From Bog-793 sp963785415 (GTDB taxonomy: Bacteria > Actinomycetota > Acidimicrobiia > Acidimicrobiales > Bog-793): DNA of 64,000 nt. Shown in pieces: positions 35,812-43,634 of the stretch. Position numbers and translations under genes: made by a program. The stretch is from assembly GCA_963785415.1 (NCBI GenBank), contig CAWAVB010000001.1:1426001-1490000 (forward strand), written 5' to 3'. Each line of letters begins with the position of its first letter. Within the stretch, counting starts at the first letter, position 1. The notes under the pieces were generated by a model. That model ran no database searches. It saw nothing but the letters and a program-made list of their open reading frames with translations, and was not told the origin of the DNA.

Positions 35812-36108
35812 ATGACCCCTCAAGTCGACTCCGTTGAGGTCGAACTGGATTCGCGCCAGCGCCTTCCGCTGGCACGAATCGTCGGCCCGACGCAACGCAG
35901 GTTCCGCGTCGTCAGGCTGGAGGGCGGCGATTACCTCGTCACGCCGGTTGTATCGATCTCGGAGAGGGAATTGGCGATGCTGCAGAACCCCGTCGCTCGC
36001 GCGTCCCTCGACGAGGGGATCCAACAGGCCGCCAGCGGAGAGGTCATCCGCCACAAACGGGGGCATTTCACACGCCTAGCAGAGCGATTGGACGCTGACG
36101 AGGACTAG
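35812..36108 (+). CDS. Putative antitoxin
   Basis: 98 aa, starting at ATG 35812 (TAAGAT ends 7 nt upstream, no ribosome site). The N-terminal half is rich in strands (VDSVEVELDSRQRLPLARIV, RRFRVVRLEGGDYLVTPVVSIS), reminiscent of AbrB- or Phd-like antitoxin openings. The C-terminal part is helical and charged (ERELAMLQNPVARASLDEGIQQ), as in toxin-neutralising tails. I do not recognise an exact family; the call rests on size, divergence from a RelE-like gene and the shared operator region. Confidence 0.5.
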   Translation: MTPQVDSVEVELDSRQRLPLARIVGPTQRRFRVVRLEGGDYLVTPVVSISERELAMLQNPVARASLDEGIQQAASGEVIRHKRGHFTRLAERLDADED

Positions 36109-36227
36109 GTTCCCCTCGACCAGAACGGTCCACTACCGGGAATTCCCCCGCTGGATGTGCTGTTCTATTGAGGGCGTCCGCACGGTAGCGACCGCTGTGC
36201 GGACCAAGATCGCCAAGGAGGATGACG

Positions 36228-36554
36228 GTGACGGTGACCACAGAAGCGGTGACGGACAGCACCTTCGACGAGGAGGTCGCCCACTCCGAAACGCCCGTCC
36301 TCGTCGACTTCTGGGCCGAGTGGTGCGGGCCGTGCAAGATGATCGCCCCCGCCCTCGAGGAGATCGCCGCCGAGAAGCAAGGCAGCCTGCGCGTTCTCAA
36401 GCTGAACGTCGACGACAACGTGGCGACGGCCCGGCGTTACGACGTCATGAGCATCCCGACGCTCATCTTGTTCAAAGGCGGCGAGATCCAAGCCCGCATC
36501 GTCGGCGCGAAGGGGAAATCGGCCCTGCTCGCGGACATCGAGCCGCACCTGTAG
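36228..36554 (+). CDS. trxA: Thioredoxin
   Basis: 108-aa cytosolic disulfide reductant with WCGPC in DFWAEWCGPCKMIAP, cis-proline in SIPTLILF and the standard fold to the end. The start is decided by the ribosome site: AAGGAGG at 36215-36221 touches the ATG at 36222 (no spacing) but lies 6 nt before GTG 36228, so GTG is preferred. Partner of trxB. Confidence 0.95.
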   Translation: MTVTTEAVTDSTFDEEVAHSETPVLVDFWAEWCGPCKMIAPALEEIAAEKQGSLRVLKLNVDDNVATARRYDVMSIPTLILFKGGEIQARIVGAKGKSALLADIEPHL

Positions 36555-36609
36555 GGACCACCGGGCCAGACGTTTCTTCGCCCCGGGCGCGCCCACCTAG
36601 CATGGCCGC

Positions 36610-37620
36610 GTGGACGACGCGGAATCCCGGCCCCCCGTCGGCTCCACGCTGCCGCTGAGAAAGGGCGACGACGGCGAGGCGGTCGCCGACCTCCAGCGCC
36701 GGCTCGCCGGGGTCGGTTTCCCGGCCGACGACCCCCCGGGCGTCTTTTCTGACGCGACCGTGGCGGCCGTCCTCTCTTTCCAGGCCGACCGCGGTCTGCC
36801 CGCCGACGGCGAGTGCACCGCCCAGACCTGGTCGGCCATCGTCGAGGCCGGTTTCGGGCTCGGTTCGCGCCTTCTCTATCGCAAGACCCCGATGCAGCGT
36901 GGCGATGACGTCGCCGAGCTCCAACGACGCCTCAGCCGGCTCGGCTTCGACACCGGCCGGGTCGACGGGATCTTCGGCGACCAGACGGTCACCGCCCTCA
37001 TGGACTTCCAGCGCAACACCGGGCTCTTAGTCGACGGCATCTTCGGCCGGCGCACCCTCGACGAGCTCGACCGCTTCTCGATCCGGGCGGGGGCGTCGAA
37101 CCTCGTCACGCCGTTGCGGGAGTGGCTCGCCGTCGAGAGCGGCGCCGCGGACCTCCACAACCGGCGCGTCGCGGTCGCCGAACCGGGGGGCTTCGCGACC
37201 GGGGCAGCCGCGCTCTGCCGGGCGCTGCGCGAAGCCGGCGCGGCGGCCGTCCTCTCCTTCTCGCACCCCGACCCGTCGCGCCAGGCGGCCGAGGCGAACG
37301 CGACCGGGGTGGACTGCCTCATCGGCCTCGCCCTCGTGCCCGAGGTCCGGACCTGCACCACCGCCTACTACCGGGGGTTCCGCTACGAGTCGGCGGCCAG
37401 CCGCAGGCTCGCCGAGCTCGTCCAGGCCGAGCTGCCCGCGGCACTCCGCCTCGACGACGGCGGCACGGCCGGCATGGCGCTGCCGATCCTGCGCGAGACG
37501 CGCATGCCGGCGGTGGAGATCCAACTCGGCGCGCCGGAACTCGTCATCCCGAGAACGACCGAGCTCGCCCGGGTGGTCGTTTCCGCCCTCACGACCTGGG
37601 TTTGCGCTGCTTGGGAGTGA
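36610..37620 (+). CDS. CwlM-like protein: two peptidoglycan-binding domains plus degenerate amidase_3 domain
   Basis: 336 aa, located where cwlM stands in Mycobacterium. Two PG_binding_1 repeats (LRKGDDGEAVADLQRRL and MQRGDDVAELQRRL, each ending in a GxFxDxT--A---FQ pattern) precede an amidase_3-like domain. The zinc ligands of active amidases are missing: the usual DPGHGG reads AEPGGFATG, the second His motif (SIHAN type) reads LIGLALVPE, and the catalytic Glu region reads PAVEIQLG. It is therefore probably a non-enzymatic regulator, as CwlM is for MurA. GTG 36610 with TAGCAT (36598-36603) 6 nt upstream, leaderless. No signal peptide, consistent with a cytosolic role. Confidence 0.82.
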   Translation: MDDAESRPPVGSTLPLRKGDDGEAVADLQRRLAGVGFPADDPPGVFSDATVAAVLSFQADRGLPADGECTAQTWSAIVEAGFGLGSRLLYRKTPMQRGDDVAELQRRLSRLGFDTGRVDGIFGDQTVTALMDFQRNTGLLVDGIFGRRTLDELDRFSIRAGASNLVTPLREWLAVESGAADLHNRRVAVAEPGGFATGAAALCRALREAGAAAVLSFSHPDPSRQAAEANATGVDCLIGLALVPEVRTCTTAYYRGFRYESAASRRLAELVQAELPAALRLDDGGTAGMALPILRETRMPAVEIQLGAPELVIPRTTELARVVVSALTTWVCAAWE

Positions 37621-37630
37621 TCCGCCGCCG

Positions 37631-37657
37631 TCCACAAGCTGTGCATGAGCTTGTGGA
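37631..37657. terminator. Strong hairpin after the cwlM-like gene
   Basis: Perfect 10-bp stem TCCACAAGCT / AGCTTGTGGA with loop GTGCATG, 10 nt after the stop codon. Each arm contains a TCCACAA-type DnaA-box core (7/9 to consensus with flanks), so DnaA binding is possible besides termination. Confidence 0.55.
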
Positions 37658-37811
37658 TCAACTTGTACCGACGCGTTAGCGGCATCCGGTCACATACCCG
37701 TCACCCGGTTGTTGCCTTGCGGTCGCGCAGAAGTGTTCTCCCTATTAGGAAGCGGTATTGGCAATCGAGCGCCAACAACCGTCTGGCGGCCGGCGGGGGG
37801 ACGGATGGGTC

Positions 37812-37838
37812 GAACCCTCAGGCGCGACTTGAGGGTTC
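37812..37838. terminator. Hairpin overlapping the parB stop
   Basis: Perfect 9-bp stem GAACCCTCA / TGAGGGTTC with a 9-nt loop; the parB stop codon is in the first arm. It is a likely parB terminator facing the hairpin of the convergent gene. No T-tract. Confidence 0.5.
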
Positions 37839-38729
37839 CCCGATCATCAACCGGTAGATGCGCTCGAGGTCCTCGATCGTCGCGAACTCGACGGTCACCC
37901 GACCCCGGCTCGTCCGCATCTCGACCCGCACCCGCGTGTTCAGGTAGGCCGCGAGCAGCTCCTCGAGCTCGAGCACGCCGGGCGGGCGCAGCCCCGGCGC
38001 CTTCGGTCTCCCACCCGCCGGGCGGACCGGGCCAGGTGCCCCCGGGGCTTCCGGGGCGGGCGCCTCAGAAGCCTCGTGGATGAGCTCCTCGAGCATGCGC
38101 ACCGACAGCCCGTCGGCGGCGGTGCGCGCCGCCAGCGATTCCTGCAACCCGCGATCGGGCGTCATCAGCAGCGCCCGGGCGTGACCCGCCGAGATCTGGC
38201 CGTCACGAACGAGCCGCTGCACCGCCGGTGGCAACTGGAACAGGCGAAGCGCGTTCGAGACGGCGGCCCGGCTCTTGCCGACCCGGTGGGCGACGGTGTC
38301 GTGGGTGAGGTGGAAGTCCTCGATGAGCTGCTGATAGGCGGCGGCCTCGTCGAGCGGGTTGAGGTCCTCCCGGTGGAGGTTCTCGACGAGGGCCTCCTCG
38401 AGGCTCGCCGCGTCGTCGGCGACCTGGACGAGCGCCGGAATCGAGAGCAGCCCGGCGCGCCGGGCAGCCCGGCACCGCCGTTCGCCGGCGATCAGCTCGT
38501 ACTCGCCCTCGCCGACGTCGCGCACGAGGACGGGCTGGAGAATGCCGACCGCCCGGATCGAGTCGACCAGCGAAGCGAGCGCCTCCTCGTCGAAGTGCGT
38601 CCGGGGCTGGTGGGGGTTCGGCCGGATCCGGGCGAGCGCGATGTCCCGGAGCCCCGATCCCGCGGCGTTTGTCGGCTCGGACGGGATGAGCGCCCCGAGC
38701 CCCCTGCCGAGCCCGCTACGCCGGGCCAC
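37818..38729 (-). CDS. parB: Chromosome partitioning protein ParB
   Basis: 303-aa CTP-dependent DNA clamp that loads at parS and recruits SMC. N-terminal ParA-activating segment RRSGLGRGLGALIP, CTP-binding box ELIAGERRCRAARRAG and ENLHREDLNPLDEA, helix-turn-helix with VAHRVGKSRAAVSNALRL and GHARALL, a Pro/Ala/Gly linker (about 225-250) and a C-terminal dimerisation domain. The start GTG overlaps parA by 14 nt. Operon parA-parB near oriC. Confidence 0.95.
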   Translation of the reverse strand: MARRSGLGRGLGALIPSEPTNAAGSGLRDIALARIRPNPHQPRTHFDEEALASLVDSIRAVGILQPVLVRDVGEGEYELIAGERRCRAARRAGLLSIPALVQVADDAASLEEALVENLHREDLNPLDEAAAYQQLIEDFHLTHDTVAHRVGKSRAAVSNALRLFQLPPAVQRLVRDGQISAGHARALLMTPDRGLQESLAARTAADGLSVRMLEELIHEASEAPAPEAPGAPGPVRPAGGRPKAPGLRPPGVLELEELLAAYLNTRVRVEMRTSRGRVTVEFATIEDLERIYRLMIGEPSSRA

Positions 38730-39573
38730 CGCTCAGCTCCTCTGCGAGTGCCCGGTAGGCCGTGGCCCCGGTCGAATGCGGGTCGTGCACGGTCACCGGC
38801 TCGCCGTACGACGGGGCCTCCGAGACCCGCACCGAACGCGGGATGACCGCCTTGCAAACCTTGTCGCCGAAGTGGCTCCGCACCTCGTTTGCCACCTGGT
38901 CGGCGAGCTTCGTGCGACCGTCATACATCGTGAGCACGATCGTCGACAGTTCGAGACCCGGGTTGAGGTTGGCCCGGACGAGATCGACGCTGTGGATCAG
39001 CTGCCCGAGGCCCTCGAGCGCGTAGTACTCGCACTGGATGGGCACGAGGACCTCGGACGCCGCAGCAAGACCGTTCACGGTGAGCAGCCCGAGCGAGGGC
39101 GGGCAGTCGATGAAGATGAAATTGAAGTCACCAACCACCGCGTTGACCGCCCGGCGGAGCCGGAGCTCCCGGCTCATCGCCGCGACGAGCTCGATCTCGG
39201 CGCCGGCGAGGTCGATCGTCGCCGGGACAATGAAAAGGTTCTTCAGGTTCGTGGGCTCGATGCAGTCCTCCATCGGGAAGTCATGGAGGAGGACGTCGTA
39301 GATCGAGTTGTCGAAGTTCCGGGCTTCGATGCCGAGTCCCGTCGTCGCGTTCCCCTGGGGGTCGAGGTCGACGATGAGGACGCGCCAGCCGAGATCCGCC
39401 AGCGCGGCACCGAGGTTCACGGTCGTCGTCGTCTTGCCGACGCCACCTTTCTGGTTCGCGACCGCGAACAGACGCGAAACGTTGCGGTGTCCGCGTGCGG
39501 AGCTGGTCACGGGCCTGGTCGCCGGTCTCTGTGCGTTTGCGATGCCGAGCTCCTTCCGTCTCCGGCCGGCCAT
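38716..39573 (-). CDS. parA: Chromosome partitioning ATPase ParA
   Basis: Walker-type ATPase that forms the DNA-bound gradient moving ParB-parS complexes. Deviant Walker A AVANQKGGVGKTTTTVNLG, Walker A' LIVDLDPQGNATTGLG and Walker B FIFIDCPPSLGLL. The frame is open to 39897, so the start is uncertain: ATG 39573 (285 aa) is reported, GTG 39510 is an alternative and neither has a good ribosome site. A parS-like site lies upstream at 39757-39770. Confidence 0.92.
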   Translation of the reverse strand: MAGRRRKELGIANAQRPATRPVTSSARGHRNVSRLFAVANQKGGVGKTTTTVNLGAALADLGWRVLIVDLDPQGNATTGLGIEARNFDNSIYDVLLHDFPMEDCIEPTNLKNLFIVPATIDLAGAEIELVAAMSRELRLRRAVNAVVGDFNFIFIDCPPSLGLLTVNGLAAASEVLVPIQCEYYALEGLGQLIHSVDLVRANLNPGLELSTIVLTMYDGRTKLADQVANEVRSHFGDKVCKAVIPRSVRVSEAPSYGEPVTVHDPHSTGATAYRALAEELSGGPA

Positions 39574-39756
39574 CGTGCCGATCCGGAGTTCGAACCTTGG
39601 CGCGCTCGCCGATCTTCGCCGCCGACAGGCCCGGACCCGCCGTCGGACGCGCCGATCGGCGCCGCCCGGCTTCGGATGCGGACCCCTATCCTCCACGTCC
39701 GTCATCGACAGGTCAAGGGTCGGGTCCGGTGAACCCGAGTTTTCCCCGATGGAGAC

Positions 39757-39770
39757 GTTCCACGGGAAAC
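39757..39770. promoter_or_regulatory. parS: Candidate parS site
   Basis: GTTCCACGGGAAAC matches the core GTTTCACGTGAAAC at 12 of 14 positions. It stands in the spacer upstream of parA, about 5.7 kb from oriC, where parS sites are expected. I found no second convincing copy in the window. Confidence 0.5.
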
Positions 39771-39796
39771 AAGTTCCGCTGTGGTACATTCCTCCC

Positions 39797-40129
39797 GTGG
39801 CTTCCGATGCGGAATGGGCGTGGGCTGCCGGAATTTTCGAGATGGCCGGCGCCGTCGTCACGATCAACAGCGGCCGTGACCTGCGACTCGCCCTCAACCT
39901 GACCGACGAGGACGTCGTTCGCCGCTACGCCGAGATCGTCGAATCCCGGGTCCTCGGGCCCTACCACGCACGGCCCGATGGTGCCCTCCGCCTCCCGACG
40001 TTCCGGTGCAACCTGAACTGCCGCTTCGCGATCGCGGCGCTCGCCAGGATGTGGCCCTGGCTCGGCAGCCGCCGCCGGGATCGCTGCCGCGAACTCGGTT
40101 TCGAACCGCCCCGTCGAATCGCGCTCTGA
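39797..40129 (+). CDS. LAGLIDADG-like protein lacking the catalytic acid
   Basis: 110-aa protein. The opening WAWAAGIFEMAGAVVTI lines up with the LAGLIDADG helix (AAGIFEMAG against LAGLIDADG), followed by a strand-rich segment with LRLALNLTDEDVVRRYAEIV and a C-terminal LARMWPWLGSRRRDRCRELG, an arrangement seen in small homing-endonuclease-like proteins. The second acidic position that holds the metal is Ala, so nuclease activity is unlikely. Leaderless-type start: TACATT (39785-39790), GTG 39797. Divergent from parA and 27 nt from the parS candidate. The family call is by eye; an unrelated DNA-binding role is possible. Confidence 0.6.
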   Translation: MASDAEWAWAAGIFEMAGAVVTINSGRDLRLALNLTDEDVVRRYAEIVESRVLGPYHARPDGALRLPTFRCNLNCRFAIAALARMWPWLGSRRRDRCRELGFEPPRRIAL

Positions 40130-40165
40130 CTTCTCGGGCAGTGACACGCCGACGCATTCCTCGCG

Positions 40166-40188
40166 TCCCGTCGTCGCCCCGGACGGGA
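40166..40188. terminator. Hairpin between LAGLIDADG-like gene and rsmG
   Basis: Perfect 7-bp stem TCCCGTC / GACGGGA with a 9-nt loop in the 70-nt gap between these convergent genes. No T-tract. Confidence 0.45.
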
Positions 40189-40199
40189 GACCCCACCTC

Positions 40200-40835
40200 C
40201 TAGAAAAGCGGCCGGTGTTCGGGGACCCCGACGCGCCGCGGGAACTGTTCCGGACAGGGCGCGATGCTCCTCACCACCACGAACGATCGCGGCGACACGA
40301 CCACGTCGACGAGCTCTAGCCCCAGCTCACCGAGCGGAGCCGCCGGCCACCGCTCCCGGGCCCCTCCGGGCGGGCCCGAGGCAACCAGAATTCCCCCCGG
40401 CGCGAGAAAGCCCGCTCCACATTCGGCCGTCGCGGCCGGTGGCCCGAAACTCCGGGCAACGACCGCTGGGAATCCCCGCCGGAGATCGGTGCGGTGGGCC
40501 GCGGTCTCGGCCCGCTCGGCGACAATCGCGACCCGATGGGCCCAGCCGAGCTCGTCGACCACCGTCTCGAGGAACCTCGCGCGTGCGATCCGCCCATCGA
40601 GCAGGACAACCCGGGTTTCCGGCAGCCGCGCCGCGAGAACAAGGCCGGGCAGTCCGCCCCCGCTCCCGAGATCGAGGATTGCGGCCGCGCCGGCGAGATC
40701 GGGCCAGGCCACCAGAAAACCGAGCGCGTGCCCGACGTGGTCGGCGAGCGGGGCCGGGCCGATCGCCCCACGCCCCTGCGCCGCGGCGAGCACCGCGAGC
40801 AGTTCAGCGTCGGGCGACCACGCCGACCCATCCAT
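40200..40835 (-). CDS. rsmG: 16S rRNA (guanine(527)-N7)-methyltransferase
   Basis: SAM-dependent methylation of G527 in the 530 loop of 16S rRNA; loss gives low-level streptomycin resistance in other bacteria. 211 aa. SAM motif ILDLGSGGGLPGLVLAAR, then VVLLDGRIARARFLETVV, and motif VVARSFGPPAATAE in place of the usual RA(V/F)A form. ATG 40835 has GAGGTGA upstream; the open frame runs to 41000 into jag and is not used. Fourth gene downstream of rpmH in the conserved order. Confidence 0.93.
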   Translation of the reverse strand: MDGSAWSPDAELLAVLAAAQGRGAIGPAPLADHVGHALGFLVAWPDLAGAAAILDLGSGGGLPGLVLAARLPETRVVLLDGRIARARFLETVVDELGWAHRVAIVAERAETAAHRTDLRRGFPAVVARSFGPPAATAECGAGFLAPGGILVASGPPGGARERWPAAPLGELGLELVDVVVSPRSFVVVRSIAPCPEQFPRRVGVPEHRPLF

Positions 40836-40899
40836 CGCGCCCGTCACCTCGGTTCCTGCGTCCTCGGCCGCGCCGGTCGCGCGTCCTTTTTCGGCGTGG

Positions 40900-41889
40900 T
40901 CAGTCTTCGTCCGGTGCGGTCTCCGGGGCCGTCGTCGCGGCGGGTCGGATGACGACGTAGCGCTTCGGCTCGACACCTTCCGAACCTGTCTCAAGTCCAT
41001 CGATCGAGGCCACGGTGTCGTGCACGATCTTCCGGTCGGCGGCGGACATCGGCTCCAGCGCCTCGGCGACCCCCGTGTCGAGCACCTCGTCCGCGCGCCG
41101 CCGCGTGAAGGCCTCCAGCGCCACGGCGCGTCGGGCTCGGAACCCGGCGACGTCCACGACGACGCGCAACGCCCGCTCGTCGCCGCGCCGCTGCACGACC
41201 GTGCGGGCGAGCTCCTGCAGGGCGTCGAGGGTCGACCCGTGCGGGCCGATCAGCAACCCCAGGTCCTCACCGATCACGTCGACGTAGAGGCGGTCATCCT
41301 TGACGCGCGTCGTTGTCGTCGCGTCGTAGCCGAAACGTTCGACCACTCCGCGCACGAACGCTCCAACCAGGTCGACCTGCTCTTCGACGGTCATCGCTTC
41401 CTCCTCAGCCACACCTTCCGGCCGTGCGGCCGATCCGCTCCGCCCGTTCCCTCGACCACGTCCGCCGCGCCGGCGGCGCGGCCGCTTCGCCCCGGTCTGG
41501 TTCGCGGTCCGCTCCGCCGGGTCGGGCTGTTCGCGTCGCGCGTTCGCCACGGGCGGACTGCCCGGAGACTTCGCCCTGCCGGAGCGATCACCACCGGCAG
41601 CCTTGGGGGCACGTGAACCGCCACGGCGGGGCTCCCGTCCTGCCCGCTCCGCTCCCGGGCGGCCACCCCGTGACGAACGCGAGCGGTCCCGCTGGGAGCG
41701 CTTCGGGCGCGGGCTCGACGGACGAACCCGGGCGCGGATGCGCGCCTCGCTCCGCCCGAGACCGAACAATCCCGATTTCGGCTCGGCGACAATGACGACC
41801 TCGGCGTCGTCCTCGTCTACCCCGAGCTCGTCGAGCGCGGCGTCGACCGCCTCCGCCACGCTCCTCCCGGTCGTCTCGATCCATTCCAT
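40900..41889 (-). CDS. jag: Jag/KhpB-like RNA-binding protein
   Basis: 329 aa. Jag_N domain at the start (MEWIETTGRSVAEAVDAALDE, KSGLFGLGRSEARI), a very long Arg/Gly/Ser-rich linker (about 55-165), then a KH domain (LYVDVIGEDLGLLIGPHGSTLDALQEL) and an R3H domain (RRAVALEAF through LEPMSAADRKIVHDTV). KhpB-type proteins bind RNA and influence cell division in other bacteria. Three nt downstream of yidC, the usual neighbour. Confidence 0.93.
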   Translation of the reverse strand: MEWIETTGRSVAEAVDAALDELGVDEDDAEVVIVAEPKSGLFGLGRSEARIRARVRPSSPRPKRSQRDRSRSSRGGRPGAERAGREPRRGGSRAPKAAGGDRSGRAKSPGSPPVANARREQPDPAERTANQTGAKRPRRRRGGRGRGNGRSGSAARPEGVAEEEAMTVEEQVDLVGAFVRGVVERFGYDATTTTRVKDDRLYVDVIGEDLGLLIGPHGSTLDALQELARTVVQRRGDERALRVVVDVAGFRARRAVALEAFTRRRADEVLDTGVAEALEPMSAADRKIVHDTVASIDGLETGSEGVEPKRYVVIRPAATTAPETAPDED

Positions 41890-41892
41890 CGC

Positions 41893-43053
41893 CTAGCGCG
41901 GCTTCCGCGGCCGCTTGTTGCGCGACCGTGTCTGGGGACGGCGGGGGGACCCACCCGGGCCGCGTCCGCCGGTGGGTACCGTTCGCGGCGTGCTGCCCGC
42001 CGGTCGCGGCGCGGGCGGTGCCGCCGGGCCGTCGGAACCCTGCGCCGCTGGCCTCGGCGCCTTCGCGGTCTCCCCGCCCGTCGGCAGTGCCGCCGGAGGG
42101 GTGATCAATCGCTCGAAGAACCCCCTCGGCCGCTCCCGGCCCTGGGTTGCAACGACGGTCGGCGCGGCTTTCGCGCGGGCGTTCAGCTGAGACAACGATT
42201 CGCGGATGTGCGGGTCCCGCCGGTACATGTACTCCTGCTGTCCGATGCGGAACAGGCTCGACACGATGAAGTAGACGTTCACGCCGGCGGGGATGGCGAT
42301 GTAGATCACGGCGAAGATGATCGGCATGATCTTCTGCATCTGCTGCATCTGCGGGTTGGCGGCCGCGGCCGCGGCGTTCCTCCCGCTGATCTGCTTGATC
42401 TGGATGTACTGCAGGGCGATCGCGAGGAGGATCAGCAGAATGAGCGGTGCCTTCTCGGCCCAGGTGAGCCCGGCCGAGCGGACGGAGTCGGCCATGTTGA
42501 TCCCAAAGGCCATGAGCTTTCCGTTGGCGTGGATCACCGCGTGGTACAGGCTGGAGTTGTGGCTGATGTAGAGGGGCTGCACACAGGACTTCCCGTCAAC
42601 CGGGTGCTTGCACCAGCGCTTGGCCGCCGCAACCGTCGAGAAGCCCTTCAGGTGGATGAGGCCGCGGATCGTCCCGTAGAGGATCCAGAAGATCGGGAGC
42701 TGCAGCAGCATCGGGAGGCAGCCCCCGGTCGGGCTGACATTGTTCTCCCGGTAGAGCGCCATCATCTCTTCGTTGAGCCTCTGGCGAGCCTGCTGGCGCT
42801 CCGCGACCGGAGTTCCTGGCGGCATCTTGTAGCGAGTTTGAATCTTCTTCAATTCAGGTGCAAGAAGTTGCATCTTCATCATCGACCGCGTCGACCGTCT
42901 GGTGATCGGGAAGACGACGATCATGACGACGAGCGTCAAAAGCGCGATGGCGATCGCGTAGTTGGGGATGAGGCTATAGAACCGCTCGATCAACCAGGCA
43001 AAGAGGATGAAGAACGGATGGGCGATCTCTCCGATGGACGAGGCGAGGACCAC
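41893..43053 (-). CDS. yidC: Membrane protein insertase YidC
   Basis: 386-aa Oxa1-family insertase that places proteins in the membrane with or without SecYEG. Short type without the large periplasmic domain of Gram-negative YidC. The hydrophilic-groove arginine region VVFPITRRSTRSMMKMQLLAPELKKIQ is present, followed by GGCLPMLLQLPIFWILYGTI and three more membrane segments. The C-terminal tail is a basic, Pro/Gly-rich ribosome-binding type (ends SRNKRPRKPR). Ten nt after yidD in the rpmH operon. Confidence 0.95.
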   Translation of the reverse strand: MVLASSIGEIAHPFFILFAWLIERFYSLIPNYAIAIALLTLVVMIVVFPITRRSTRSMMKMQLLAPELKKIQTRYKMPPGTPVAERQQARQRLNEEMMALYRENNVSPTGGCLPMLLQLPIFWILYGTIRGLIHLKGFSTVAAAKRWCKHPVDGKSCVQPLYISHNSSLYHAVIHANGKLMAFGINMADSVRSAGLTWAEKAPLILLILLAIALQYIQIKQISGRNAAAAAANPQMQQMQKIMPIIFAVIYIAIPAGVNVYFIVSSLFRIGQQEYMYRRDPHIRESLSQLNARAKAAPTVVATQGRERPRGFFERLITPPAALPTGGETAKAPRPAAQGSDGPAAPPAPRPAGSTPRTVPTGGRGPGGSPRRPQTRSRNKRPRKPR

Positions 43054-43062
43054 GGCGCGCTC

Positions 43063-43293
43063 CTAGCCCGGGACGGGGTCGAAGCCCCGGCCGCCGGCGG
43101 GGTGGCAGCGCGCGATCCGTCGCGCCGCGAGCCAGCCGCCACGGAGGCAACCGTGCGCCGTGATCGCCTCGATGGCGTATGCCGAGCACGAGGGCACGAA
43201 CCGGCAGGGTGAGGGGCGGTTGAACCGCGCCGCCTGGTAGAGGCGGATCGGGGCGATCATCGCGGCGCGCGAGATGCTCCTCGCCCGTCTCAC
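43063..43293 (-). CDS. yidD: Membrane protein insertion efficiency factor YidD
   Basis: 76 aa with the family signature PIRLYQAARF, then CRFVPSCSAYAIEAITAHG and the end CHPAGGRGFDPVPG. GTG 43293 overlaps the rnpA stop (GTGA), which sets the start; the frame upstream overlaps rnpA. An amphipathic helper of YidC, found between rnpA and yidC as usual. Confidence 0.94.
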   Translation of the reverse strand: MRRARSISRAAMIAPIRLYQAARFNRPSPCRFVPSCSAYAIEAITAHGCLRGGWLAARRIARCHPAGGRGFDPVPG

Positions 43294-43634
43294 CGGGGAC
43301 CTCCGCTCGCCCGCCGCATCGTCTCGCTCACTCGTTCTCTCAGTTCGTCGAAGGGAATCTCGACAACCCCACGGCCGAGACCGACCAGGTACGTCCCGAA
43401 GGCGAGGCCCGGCGAGACCTCGGCCGCGATCACACGCAATCGACGACGCCAACGGTTGCGAACGACGGCTCCACCAACGTGCCGGCCGATCGCGTACGCG
43501 ACAAGCACCTCGTTGCGATCAGCCTCCGGCGGGAGGAAGTGTACCGTCACCGGGCCACTGTGAGATTGCCGGTGACTGGCGGCGAGCGCGGCGAACGTCT
43601 TGCGACCGTGCACCCGCCCCGGGCGCGCGGTCAA
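43290..43634 (-). CDS. rnpA: Ribonuclease P protein component
   Basis: 114-aa basic protein subunit of RNase P, which matures tRNA 5' ends. The RNR motif NRWRRRLRVIAAE and the following LVGLGRGVVEIPFDEL are typical. The start is TTG 43634, overlapping the rpmH stop as TTGA; GTG 43613 is the alternative. The 60 codons further upstream in the same frame overlap rpmH. Confidence 0.93.
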   Translation of the reverse strand: MTARPGRVHGRKTFAALAASHRQSHSGPVTVHFLPPEADRNEVLVAYAIGRHVGGAVVRNRWRRRLRVIAAEVSPGLAFGTYLVGLGRGVVEIPFDELRERVSETMRRASGGPR

